From CAYFVR01 sp046541515 (GTDB lineage Bacteria; Desulfobacterota; Desulfobacteria; Desulfobacterales; Desulfococcaceae): 17,067 nt of DNA. Made by a program: the position numbers and the translations under genes. Position 1 is the first letter of the stretch. Each line of letters opens with the position of its first letter. This document shows positions 1 to 7,248 of the stretch, piece after piece. A model generated the notes under the pieces. The model was given only the letters and a program-made list of their open reading frames with translations. It ran no database searches and was not told where the DNA came from. The stretch is from positions 1 through 17,067 of the forward strand of contig JBKHDD010000106.1 of the NCBI GenBank assembly GCA_046541515.1. Reading direction: 5' to 3'.

Positions 1-285
1 CAGCCGGTCGAAGGTCTCGTTGAGCCGGACCTGAAACGCCTCCAGCGTCAGCTCCCGGATTTCCGGCGGGGCGATTTCCGCCGCCTCCAGAACGGAGGCC
101 AAGGCATCGGTATTCACCTCGATGGTCAGGGGAATCCCCTCGGCCGGGATCGCTTTGGCCAATTCCGGGTCCCATTCGGCGGACGCCGTCGCGGAGGTCT
201 TCGGGGAGGGCGGGGACGCCGGAGGGCGTCGCCCTCCGATTTCCCGCTTTTCGGGCCGCTTCTGGTTCTTGGAAGATTTGGTCAT
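1..285 (-). CDS. Hypothetical protein, N-terminal part (runs off the left edge)
   Basis: Ninety-five codons are visible from ATG 285 down to base 1 with no stop, so the C-terminus lies outside the window. The first ~37 residues are basic, then Pro/Ser/Ala-rich, and look disordered. From about residue 38 the sequence becomes an ordinary mixed, acidic segment (around EVNTDALASVLEAAEIAPPE) that looks like the start of a folded, helical domain. No family is recognised. The start is uncertain. ATG 285 sits 16 bases after the purine stretch AAGGA, whereas an in-frame TTG at 297 sits only 4 bases after it and may be the true start, adding four residues. The gene lies about 150 bases downstream of the flavoprotein on the same strand with no clear terminator between them, so co-transcription is possible. 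Nothing in the visible part indicates a function. Confidence 0.6.
   Translation of the reverse strand, partial: MTKSSKNQKRPEKREIGGRRPPASPPSPKTSATASAEWDPELAKAIPAEGIPLTIEVNTDALASVLEAAEIAPPEIRELTLEAFQVRLNETFDRL
221..237. repeat. Perfect short palindrome inside the Pro-rich N-terminus
   Basis: GGAGGGC (221-227) and GCCCTCC (231-237) are exact reverse complements around a 3-base spacer. The palindrome encodes the GRRPP part of the disordered linker of the left-edge protein. It may be a remnant of a REP-like palindromic unit inserted in a tolerant linker, or a by-product of the GC-rich codons. Confidence 0.4.
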
Positions 286-441
286 CCGCTGAGACAACCG
301 TTCCTTTCTCGTTGCGGTGATCATTGCAAGACGATTGGGGAAATGAAGATGCTCGGCTTTTCCTCTCGTTTGGGTGCGCCCGCTCCCGCGGCGGAATGCG
401 CCCCATGGCCGAGTCCGACGACCCGGGCCGTCCGAAAAGAA

Positions 442-1347
442 CTACTCCCCCCGCTTCGCCTTCTTCGCGAACTTGGCGGCGGCCAGCCCGGCCACGCAGC
501 CTTCGCCCACCGCCTTGGCCATCTGCCAGGGCGGGCCGCAGATGTCGCCGGCGGCGTAGATGCCGGGGATGTTGGTCTGCTGGTTCTTGTCCGTCTCGAT
601 GTACTGATATTTTTCCATGTCGAGCTGAACTCCCAGGGTCGCGGCCAACTCCACCGCGCCTTTGGCCCCGGTTTCGATGAACACGCCGTCCACCGCCAGC
701 TCCGTTCCGTTTTCCAAGCGAATGCCGGTCACCTCCGCTTCGCCCAAAATTTCCGCCACTTTGCTTTCCGTGTGGAGAATCACGTCGGAATTTTCCACCT
801 GGTGCTTCAGCTTTTCGGAGACCGTCAAATTGTCGGCGATCAGGTGGACTTCCTTGGCGTAAAACAGCAGGGTCAGCGCCCCGGAGACCGCCGCCGATTC
901 GTTGCCCGCCACCGCCACGCGGGCGTCTTTGTAGAAATTGGCGTCGCAATCCACGCAGTAGCTCACCCCCTTTCCCAGCAACGCCTTTTCGCCCTTCACG
1001 CCCAGCCGGTTGCGGGAAACGCCCATGGCCATGATCAGCGTCCGGGCCAGGATTTCCCCGCCGTCTTCGGTCCGGATGGTGAAGCCGTCCGGACCCTGTT
1101 CCGTTTTCAGCACGTCGCTGTCCCGGAACTCCGCCCCCGCGCTTTTGGCCTGCTCCACCCCCTGTTTCAGCAGCTCCTCGCCGGAAACGCCGCCCATGCA
1201 GCAATAGTTTTCCACGTGGGCCTTCCACAGGCTGGACTTCACGTCCCGGCCAAGCACCAGCACCGACACCTTCGTGCGCGCGGCGTGGATGGCGGCCTGA
1301 AGCCCCGCCGGTCCCGTTCCCAGAATCACCAGATCGAAATGTTCCAT
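442..1347 (-). CDS. Thioredoxin-reductase-like FAD/pyridine-nucleotide oxidoreductase
   Basis: A 301-residue two-dinucleotide-domain flavoprotein the size of low-Mr thioredoxin reductases. GTGPAG (residues 10-15) is the FAD Rossmann motif, CVDC (131-134) followed by DANFYKD occupies the place of the CATC-DGFFYK redox centre, and YAAGDIC (264-270) is the second FAD-binding motif before a GEG helix. The family moves electrons from a reduced cofactor through FAD to the CxxC pair and on to thioredoxin-like proteins in the cytoplasm. Two things are odd. The NADPH-binding region reads AGNESAA...EVHLIADN, without GGGxSA and the HRRxxxR arginines that grip the 2'-phosphate, so NADPH is doubtful; NADH, ferredoxin or a deazaflavin donor are alternatives. 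There is also an adjacent Cys-Cys (49-50) where the family usually has ENYPGF. The start is ATG 1347 with GGAG six bases upstream. It is divergent from the DUF3141 gene. No thioredoxin gene is nearby. Confidence 0.88.
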   Translation of the reverse strand: MEHFDLVILGTGPAGLQAAIHAARTKVSVLVLGRDVKSSLWKAHVENYCCMGGVSGEELLKQGVEQAKSAGAEFRDSDVLKTEQGPDGFTIRTEDGGEILARTLIMAMGVSRNRLGVKGEKALLGKGVSYCVDCDANFYKDARVAVAGNESAAVSGALTLLFYAKEVHLIADNLTVSEKLKHQVENSDVILHTESKVAEILGEAEVTGIRLENGTELAVDGVFIETGAKGAVELAATLGVQLDMEKYQYIETDKNQQTNIPGIYAAGDICGPPWQMAKAVGEGCVAGLAAAKFAKKAKRGE

Positions 1348-1612
1348 TCCAAGCTCCGTATTTCGTGTTGTGTTGAAGCATACTCATCAAAAACAAACAC
1401 TAGGGCGGTATTGCTCCGTTGTCCAGCCGGCCGGATTCGGTTCAAATTTCCGCCGAACATTCCCGAGATTTTTGCTTCGCAGGACAACCAAGAAATGGTG
1501 CGATGCAATAAAAACTGGTTGCGGTTTGGAAAAAAATGGGATATTTCCAGATTTTTGGAATCAAGGCGCCGCAATGTAGCGGAGCCATTTTCGTTTGGAA
1601 AGGACTTTCCCC

Positions 1613-3799
1613 ATGGAATCCGTCAAAGATCTACCTTTTCCCCACGCTTGGGCGGGCGTCCCCGCTCCCGTCGCCCAGGCGTGGGAATACGCGCTGGACG
1701 CGATCCAGCGAACATTTCTCTTCTGGGACGCAATGCGGGAGCGGGGCAATATTTACATCGAACAGGAATTGAGCCGCAAGCCGGTGCTGGTTTTCGACCA
1801 TGAAATCCTGATGGACGGCCGGGATTTGCCCCGTCCCACCAATTACAAGCTGGCGGAAATCATTCCGCCGGACCCGACCCGTCTCAATCCTCGCAAACGT
1901 CCGGTGGTCATCATCGATCCCCGGGCGGGCCACGGCCCCGGCATCGGCGGCAGCAAGCGGGAATCCAAAATCGGCATGGCGCTGGAGGCGGGCCATCCGG
2001 TCTATTTCATCCTGTTCGATCAGCTTCCCGTTCCCGGCCAGACCATCGCCGACGTGGAGGCGGCCGAGATCGCCTTCATAAAGGAGGTGGTCCGCCGCCA
2101 TCCCGACGCCCCCAAGCCGATCGTGACCGGCAACTGCCAGGCGGGCTGGGCCCTGGTCATGCTGAGCGCCAACAACCCGGGCACCACCGGCCCCATCGTG
2201 CTGAACGGTTCTCCGCTGTCCTATTGGGCCGGCATTGCGGGGCGGGACACCATGCGCTACACCGGCGGGCTGGTGGGCGGGGCCTGGGTTAACGCGCTTC
2301 TCAGCGACCTGGGCGGCGGACTGTTCGACGGGGCCAATCTGGTGCTCAACTTCGAGCTGCTCAACTGGGGCAATACCTTTTGGAACAAGCAGTACAACGT
2401 ATACGCCAACGTGGACACGGAGCGGGAGCGGTACCTTCAGTTCGAGCGCTGGTGGAACGACTATTTCCACATGACCAAGGAGGAAATCGTCTTCATCGTC
2501 AACAACCTCTTCATCGGCAACAAGCTGGAGACCGGGGAGGTTCGGCTCAACGGCGACAAGACCATCAACCTCAAGGACATCAAAGATCCCATCGTGGTTT
2601 TTTGCTCCGACGGGGACAACATCACCCCGCCCCAGCAGGCGCTCAACTGGATCATTCGGGTGTGGGAAAGCACGGGAGAGATCAAGCGGCGGCAACAGGT
2701 GATCGTCTACGTGCTGCACCCCAGCATCGGCCACCTGGGGATTTTCGTTTCCGGAAAGGTGGCCCTGCGGGAACACAAGGAGATCATCGGCAGCTACGAC
2801 ATGATCGACTATCTGCCGCCGGGTCTCTACGAGATGGTGATCGAGGACGAAGAGCATATCCCGGGCTTGGCCCCGTCCTACAAAGTACGGTTCGCCGAGC
2901 GTCGGATCGAGGACATCCTGGCCCTGAACGACACCATGGCCGAGGAAGAAGAAAACTTCCCCATGGTGGCCGCGGTCTCCCACAAGAATCTGAAAATCTA
3001 CGAAGACTATTTCAGCACCTTCGTCAAGCTGATGGCCACCCCCGCGGTTTCGAGCGCCATCCGGAATTTTCACCCCCTCCGCTGGACCCGGTATGCGTTT
3101 TCGGACCTGAATCCCTGGCTGACCCCGCTGACCATTGCCTCCAGCCTGGTTCGCTCCGACCGGCGGCCGACGCCGGCGGACAATCCCTACCGCAAAATGG
3201 AGCGGGCCGTCTCCCGCTGGATCGCCGAATCCCTGGACGCCGCCAACGATCACCGGGCCCGGATCGGCGAGATGGTTTTCAAGATGACCTACGACCGGTA
3301 TTCGCCGTCCCACTACTTTTTCCCGGAGCTGCGAAAGGGCCGGCCCACCATTGAGGATATGATTGAAAAGCGGCGGGAAAAACGGGAATTCAAGAAGGCG
3401 GACCGGGAACGCTGGATGAAGGCGATGACCGAGGGCGGTTTCGTGGACGGGCTGATCCGGCTGTTTTATTCGCTGGACACGGCGGACGGAATGCTGGACC
3501 GGGCCAAATTCAAGAAATTCCAGAAGCTGGCGGCCACCCACGAACGGCTGCGGGGGATCGGCGTGCCGGAATACCGGAAAATCGCCCGGGAGCAGGCCCG
3601 GATTCTGCAAACCGACCGGTATTGGGCGCTGAAGACCTTGGAGCAGCTCCTTCCCACCCCGGAGGACCGGGCCGAAGTGGCGGCCATCTGCCGGAAGCTG
3701 TTCGAAGATGAGGAAATCGTGGCCGAAATCCGAACGGTGATGGAAAGTCTCGCCACGGCGGAATGCGCTCTGTTGCCCGAAATCAAGATGCCCAACTGA
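1613..3799 (+). CDS. DUF3141 domain protein, alpha/beta-hydrolase related to PHA synthase
   Basis: A 728-residue protein when started at ATG 1613, which has GGAAAGGA eight bases upstream; a TTG six codons earlier overlaps that site and is less likely. Residues ~95-385 form an alpha/beta-hydrolase core. GNCQAGW puts Cys175 in a G-x-C-x-G nucleophile elbow as in PhaC-type PHA synthases. CSDGDNITPP supplies Asp335 and PSIGHLG supplies His374, so a full Cys-Asp-His triad is present. The ~340-residue C-terminal extension is mostly charged helices with a hydrophobic stretch around FHPLRWTRYAFSDLNPW. No signal peptide is evident, so it is probably cytoplasmic. DUF3141 proteins are of unknown function. 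The PhaC resemblance suggests acyl-thioester or polyhydroxyalkanoate chemistry, but that is inference. No phaA, phaB or phasin gene lies in the window. It is a single-gene unit flanked by a divergent gene and a plus-strand terminator. Confidence 0.9.
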   Translation: MESVKDLPFPHAWAGVPAPVAQAWEYALDAIQRTFLFWDAMRERGNIYIEQELSRKPVLVFDHEILMDGRDLPRPTNYKLAEIIPPDPTRLNPRKRPVVIIDPRAGHGPGIGGSKRESKIGMALEAGHPVYFILFDQLPVPGQTIADVEAAEIAFIKEVVRRHPDAPKPIVTGNCQAGWALVMLSANNPGTTGPIVLNGSPLSYWAGIAGRDTMRYTGGLVGGAWVNALLSDLGGGLFDGANLVLNFELLNWGNTFWNKQYNVYANVDTERERYLQFERWWNDYFHMTKEEIVFIVNNLFIGNKLETGEVRLNGDKTINLKDIKDPIVVFCSDGDNITPPQQALNWIIRVWESTGEIKRRQQVIVYVLHPSIGHLGIFVSGKVALREHKEIIGSYDMIDYLPPGLYEMVIEDEEHIPGLAPSYKVRFAERRIEDILALNDTMAEEEENFPMVAAVSHKNLKIYEDYFSTFVKLMATPAVSSAIRNFHPLRWTRYAFSDLNPWLTPLTIASSLVRSDRRPTPADNPYRKMERAVSRWIAESLDAANDHRARIGEMVFKMTYDRYSPSHYFFPELRKGRPTIEDMIEKRREKREFKKADRERWMKAMTEGGFVDGLIRLFYSLDTADGMLDRAKFKKFQKLAATHERLRGIGVPEYRKIAREQARILQTDRYWALKTLEQLLPTPEDRAEVAAICRKLFEDEEIVAEIRTVMESLATAECALLPEIKMPN

Positions 3800-3859
3800 T
3801 CGCGGCGGAAGGGTTTCCGGGCAATCGGGCCGCCGGCGGAATTCTCCATTTTTAACCAA

Positions 3860-3889
3860 TTTTCAACGAGATGCTTATCTCTCTCTAAC
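3860..3889 (+). promoter_or_regulatory. Weak promoter candidate for the hairpin-rich transcript
   Basis: TTTTCA (3860-3865) and TCTAAC (3884-3889) are separated by 18 bases, each matching 4 of 6 consensus positions of a housekeeping promoter. The segment is AT-rich within GC-rich surroundings. GAGAT and ATCTC flank GCTT inside the spacer (3868-3881) as a small inverted repeat. Motif matching alone, so weak support. Confidence 0.22.
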
Positions 3890-4053
3890 ATGGGGGCGGC
3901 ATATTCCCCCCATCGGCCGGAAACGGCCGCCTCCGGGCCTCCCCGCCGGGTTCCCCCGCCCGGTTTCCCCCGGCCCGGAACGCATCATCCAAAACGCCCG
4001 CTCCCCCGCGGGCGTCTCCCCTCCCAGCGGCCCCGTTCGGGGCCGCTTTTTTT
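3890..4053 (+). ncRNA. Candidate structured small RNA (or structured 3' UTR of the DUF3141 mRNA)
   Basis: Consecutive perfect stems can be read by eye. They are 3890-3896 with 3907-3913; 3914-3919 with 3924-3929, closed by a GAAA tetraloop; 3933-3939 with 3972-3978, enclosing 3946-3950 with 3959-3963; 3994-4001 with 4008-4015; and 4026-4034 with 4039-4047, followed by a T-run. The series ends exactly at an intrinsic terminator and begins next to an AT-rich, promoter-like segment. No known RNA family is recognised. GC-rich DNA forms chance stems easily, so this is a hypothesis. The alternative is that the DUF3141 transcript simply reads through to this terminator 227 bases after its stop. Confidence 0.33.
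4026..4053 (+). terminator. Strong intrinsic terminator
   Basis: A perfect 9-bp stem, AGCGGCCCC (4026-4034) and GGGGCCGCT (4039-4047), with a GTTC loop is followed by an uninterrupted T-run (4047-4053). The T-run lies only on the plus side, so it ends plus-strand transcription, from the DUF3141 gene or from a small RNA starting near 3890. Confidence 0.85.
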
Positions 4054-4217
4054 GCGGCCATCTTTTTCCATCTTCCCATGCCAACCCAATTTCCAGGGAA
4101 GGGTTCCAGGCCCTCGCCGGGGAGCTGGCGAGTCCAAGATCATCCATTGAGATCGTCCAAGAGCGCGAATGCCAACGGCGCCGGCTTTCGCAAAACGGAT
4201 GCCGGGAAGGCGGTTCA

Positions 4218-4245
4218 TTGGCCGGCGGCAGGCAATGGCTATCTT
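4218..4245 (+). promoter_or_regulatory. Promoter candidate for the DUF2780 pseudogene
   Basis: TTGGCC (4218-4223) and TATCTT (4240-4245) are 16 bases apart, each matching 4 of 6 consensus bases, and lie 47 bases before the ribosome-binding site and start at 4292. A perfect palindrome AAAACGTTTT (4250-4259) follows at the expected transcription start and could be an operator. No experimental support. Confidence 0.28.
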
Positions 4246-4291
4246 TTCGAAAACGTTTTACTTTCGGAAAGGAGTCGTCAGGGAGGTTCGG

Positions 4292-4880
4292 ATGGGTTTG
4301 GGAATCGCGATGGCGTCGTTGCCGTTGAACGGCCCCACGCCGTGGACTTCCTAGGAGATGAAGCCGGAGGGATCGGTTTTAGAAGAGGTCGGGAAGGCGT
4401 CCGAGGAAGGGGGAATTTCCGGGCTGACGGGAGCGGGGGAAAACCGACGTCAACGCCGCCCAGAAAGCCGCGGCGGGCGCGGAAGGGGCGGACCTTTCCG
4501 CTCTCCTGACCGGCGAGCCGGGCGCAACCGAAACCCAGGCCCAGGGCGGCGCGGGGGGCCATCTTTCGGCAGGCCCGACAAAATATGCCCGAGGACGATT
4601 TCGGCGCGCTTCGATCGGCCGTCCCGAACATGGACGCCCTGCTCTCCGCCGCGCCGGCCGTGGGCTCCGGCGGAGGCGGGCCGTTGGAAAAAGGGCTGTC
4701 CATGGCCGGGAACACCGCCGGCGGCCTGGGCGGCCTCGCCGAGTTGGCGGGCGCTTCGGGAAGCTGGGGCTGTCGCCCGAAATGGTCGGCAAATTCGTTC
4801 CGCGGATCGCCGCCTGCGTTCGGTCCTCGGGGGGAGAGGGCGCGATGAATCTTCCATCTTCCGATGAACGCGTTGAAACA
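4292..4880 (+). pseudogene. Decayed DUF2780 (VcgC/VcgE-type) protein gene
   Basis: A coherent DUF2780-like protein can be read only by changing frame. ATG 4292, five bases after GGGAGG, begins a hydrophobic signal-like stretch that stops at TAG 4352-4354 and reopens in the same frame. An extra C near 4445 moves the reading into VNAAQKAAAGAEGADLSALL and TGEPGATETQAQGGAG. An extra G in the run 4553-4558 moves it to AIFRQARQNMPEDDFGALRS and VPNMDALLSAAPAVG. A missing T near 4756 leads to GKLGLSPEMVGKFVPRIAA and SSGGEGAMNL. The order (GGAGAIF, a short helix, VPNMDALLSAAP, LGLSPEMVGKFVP) is that of DUF2780, a family of exported proteins of unknown function. A further shift near 4850-4863 may precede a final MNALK. 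The gene cannot make the full protein. Real decay is likely, since neighbours are intact; clustered sequencing error is the alternative. Confidence 0.72.
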
Positions 4881-4896
4881 AACCATTCTCTCGCTT

Positions 4897-7248
4897 CTAC
4901 TCCGAGGAGACGGGCGCCGGGGGCGGGGCGGGTTCCGGCGAAGGGGCCGTTTCTGAAGACGGATCGCCGGCGGTGGGCGCTTCCCCGACCCCGCTTTTCG
5001 GGCTTTTTTCGGTCTCCCTTTCGGGAGTCGTTTCCGCCGGGACCGGTTTGGCCGCCCCTTGGCGTGTCGCCCACCGCAGCGCCGCGCTGGCCGGACCGGT
5101 TTCGTTGGATCGGGAAACCGCCCGGACCAGCAGGATGTCTCCGGGGCGGACCGCGCCGTCCGCCGGGAGCGGCAGACGGGGTTCGCCGGTGACGCCGATC
5201 AGCCGGGCCGCTTCCGCGGCGGCTTGGGTTTCCACCGCGTCCTCCGCCGCGATCGAATACACCGCGTATCGCCAGGCCGGCTCCCCCGCCGGATCCCAGC
5301 TCAGGGTCGCGTCCCCGTCCTTCGCCCGCGTCAGGCGCAACCCCTTGGGCGCCGAAGGCTCGGGGGTTTCCAGCCAGGGCATGGCCGGCGGCAGGGCGGG
5401 CGTGGCGTATACCCGGTTTTCCAGCATTTCCCGGAGGGCCTCGGTCCCGAGAATTTCCCCGGATTCCCCCCGGGCCCGATAGAGCGCGTTGCCCAGCACG
5501 TTTCGGTTCCGAAGGTCCCGATTCAGCACCACCTGCCGCAGAATCTCCCGGGGGGATTCCGGCTTGGCCCCGCCGTCCCGTCCCCGGCCCGGCCGCACGT
5601 AGTAGATGATCTGGCCGGGATACAAATGCCGCCCCGATTCCGCCACCGCCTCGCCCCACCAGTCCACCAGCCGTTCATAGTCCGGCTGCTCCCCGATGGT
5701 CCAATACAGTTGCGGAGCCAGATAGTCGATGGTCCGGGCCTCCAGCCAGGCCAGGGCGTCGGTGTAAATGGCGTCGTAGGCGCTCATGCCCTTTGTGCCG
5801 TGGGGCACGCCCGCCCGCCAAATGCCGAAGGGGCTGATGCCGAAACGAACGTGGGGCCGGACCGATTTGATGGCGGCGTTGATCCGTTCCACCAGCCGGT
5901 CCACGTTTCCCCGTCGCCAATCCCCTCGGGATTGGCCGCCGCCGTGCCGTTGAAAACTGTGGGCGTCTTCCCCCCGGGCGCCGGGAAAGCCGCTTTGGGG
6001 ATAGGGATAGAAGGTGTCGTCGAAGTGGACGCCGTCCACGTCGTAACGGCGCACCAGATCGGTCACCACCTTCTCTGTGTATTCCAGCACCTCCGGCCGG
6101 CCGGGATCGAGCATCCGGTAGCAGCGTCCGTCGCCCAGCCGGAACTGGAGCACCCAGTCGGGATGGCGGCGGGCCACGTGATCGGCCGTTTCCGGGCTCC
6201 CGGCCGCGCCGCAGGTGGCCTGCCGCCGCACCCGGAACGGGTTCACCCAGGCGTGCAGTTCCATGCCGCGCCGATGCGCTTCTTCTATGACGAATTCCAG
6301 CGGATCGTAGCCGGGATCGCCGCCCGGCTTTCCGGTGAGCAGGTCGGACCAGGGCTCCAGCGGCGAATCGTAGTAGGTGTCCCCGGCGATCCGGGCGTGG
6401 AAAAAGACGGCGTTGAAATGGAGCCGTTTAAAGGCTTCCAGCATTTCCACCAGGTCCCTGCGCTGGTCTTCCGGGTCGGTTTCGCCGTTGGGCCAGTCGA
6501 TAAAACTGATCCAAACCGCCCGGAATTCCCGCTCCGGATTGGCGGCCAGGTCCAGCGACGTTTCCGCCCGGGTGACGTTGAAGACCACGTTGCGACGGCG
6601 GGCGTCGGCGTACAGCTCGTCGGTGATCCGGTCCAGCGCCTCGGCGCCGGGGACGGAAAACGCCAGGGTCTGTCGGGCCAAATCGGCCGGCCCCAGCGGC
6701 GTGGGGGATTCCGGCGTCCGGCGAATGGCCGGGGCCAGGGCGTTTTCCCGGATGATTTCGTCGATGCGCGGAAAAAACACCGGCGGGGCGGTGACGACGA
6801 TCCGGCAGTCCAGGGCGGCGTCCAGCCCGGCGCGGGGTCGAAGAGTCACCGCCACCGTCGGCTCGGCCCGCGGAATGGCGATCCGGACGGTCCGGTCATG
6901 ATGGCCGGCGGCCCGGAACCGGAGCAGATGGCCGGTTTCCTGGGAAAAGCGGCGGATGTTCTGCTCCCGGTCCAGCACCTCCCGCTCCTCCCCCGACTCC
7001 CGGTACTGCTGCTTGGAAAGTCGGATCTCGCTTTGGGGGTAGGAGAGCGCGACCCGCACGGGAGTCTCCCCGGTGAACTCGCCGTCCACCCAGAGAAAGG
7101 CGGGCGGATCGCTGGTGACGGTCAGGTTCTGGGTTTCGGCGACGGTGACGATCCCCTCGTAGACCCAGTCCCGGTCCCGGTAGACCCGAGCGCAGCCGGC
7201 CGGGAAAAGGGTCAGACAGAGAACGAGAAGCAAAAATCGGCGTCTCAT
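4897..7248 (-). CDS. Lipoprotein with PEGA-like region and GHL10 (DUF187) glycosyl-hydrolase-like domain
   Basis: A 783-residue protein from ATG 7248, seven bases after AAGGA; an upstream in-frame ATG at 7302 would place charged residues before the signal and is rejected. The N-terminus is a lipoprotein signal, with a basic MRRR, a hydrophobic core and FPAGC (lipid-attached Cys19). Residues ~40-70 resemble a PEGA repeat (TSDPPAFLWVDGEFTGETPV). Residues ~241-575 match GHL10: REFRAVWISFIDW, FNAVFFHAR, LHAWVNPFR, then RRYDVDGVHFDDTFYPYP with acidic pair Asp410-Asp411, and DYLAPQLYWTIGE. Residues ~633-728 look like a fibronectin-III fold, and the tail is Pro/Glu/Ser-rich. The family includes E. 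coli YddW (DigH), an outer-membrane lipoprotein that cleaves denuded peptidoglycan glycans, so a role in cell-wall remodelling is likely. Residues 71-240 are unassigned. It stands alone and is convergent with the DUF2780 remnant. Confidence 0.88.
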   Translation of the reverse strand: MRRRFLLLVLCLTLFPAGCARVYRDRDWVYEGIVTVAETQNLTVTSDPPAFLWVDGEFTGETPVRVALSYPQSEIRLSKQQYRESGEEREVLDREQNIRRFSQETGHLLRFRAAGHHDRTVRIAIPRAEPTVAVTLRPRAGLDAALDCRIVVTAPPVFFPRIDEIIRENALAPAIRRTPESPTPLGPADLARQTLAFSVPGAEALDRITDELYADARRRNVVFNVTRAETSLDLAANPEREFRAVWISFIDWPNGETDPEDQRRDLVEMLEAFKRLHFNAVFFHARIAGDTYYDSPLEPWSDLLTGKPGGDPGYDPLEFVIEEAHRRGMELHAWVNPFRVRRQATCGAAGSPETADHVARRHPDWVLQFRLGDGRCYRMLDPGRPEVLEYTEKVVTDLVRRYDVDGVHFDDTFYPYPQSGFPGARGEDAHSFQRHGGGQSRGDWRRGNVDRLVERINAAIKSVRPHVRFGISPFGIWRAGVPHGTKGMSAYDAIYTDALAWLEARTIDYLAPQLYWTIGEQPDYERLVDWWGEAVAESGRHLYPGQIIYYVRPGRGRDGGAKPESPREILRQVVLNRDLRNRNVLGNALYRARGESGEILGTEALREMLENRVYATPALPPAMPWLETPEPSAPKGLRLTRAKDGDATLSWDPAGEPAWRYAVYSIAAEDAVETQAAAEAARLIGVTGEPRLPLPADGAVRPGDILLVRAVSRSNETGPASAALRWATRQGAAKPVPAETTPERETEKSPKSGVGEAPTAGDPSSETAPSPEPAPPPAPVSSE

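Larger units (their letters stand above)
3800..4291. other. 492-base stretch without a convincing protein gene
   Basis: Between the DUF3141 stop and the decayed DUF2780 gene. Bases ~3841-3890 are AT-rich, 3890-4053 hold a chain of GC-rich hairpins ending in an intrinsic terminator, and 4054-4291 is ordinary sequence with a promoter candidate near its end. Open frames on either strand here translate to Pro/Arg/Gly-rich sequence typical of unselected GC-rich DNA. Confidence 0.7.

Noticed and set aside
1430..1460. GGTTCAAAT resembling a tRNA T-loop
   Set aside because: The flanking bases do not pair and no acceptor or anticodon arm is present.
1519..1547. Promoter-like TTGCGG and TATTTC, 17 bases apart, before the DUF3141 gene
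   Set aside because: Each element matches only three consensus positions; too weak to list as a feature.
343..1803. Long plus-strand open frame over the flavoprotein gene
   Set aside because: Its translation is His/Arg/Gln/Pro-rich with no motif, and it is antisense to a gene with clear FAD and CxxC motifs.
1631..3859. Long minus-strand open frame over the DUF3141 gene
   Set aside because: A GC-rich antisense artefact; the plus strand carries conserved hydrolase motifs and a good ribosome-binding site.
3890..4150. 86-codon plus-strand frame over the hairpin chain
   Set aside because: Pro/Arg-rich with no motif, starts inside a hairpin stem and runs through a perfect terminator.
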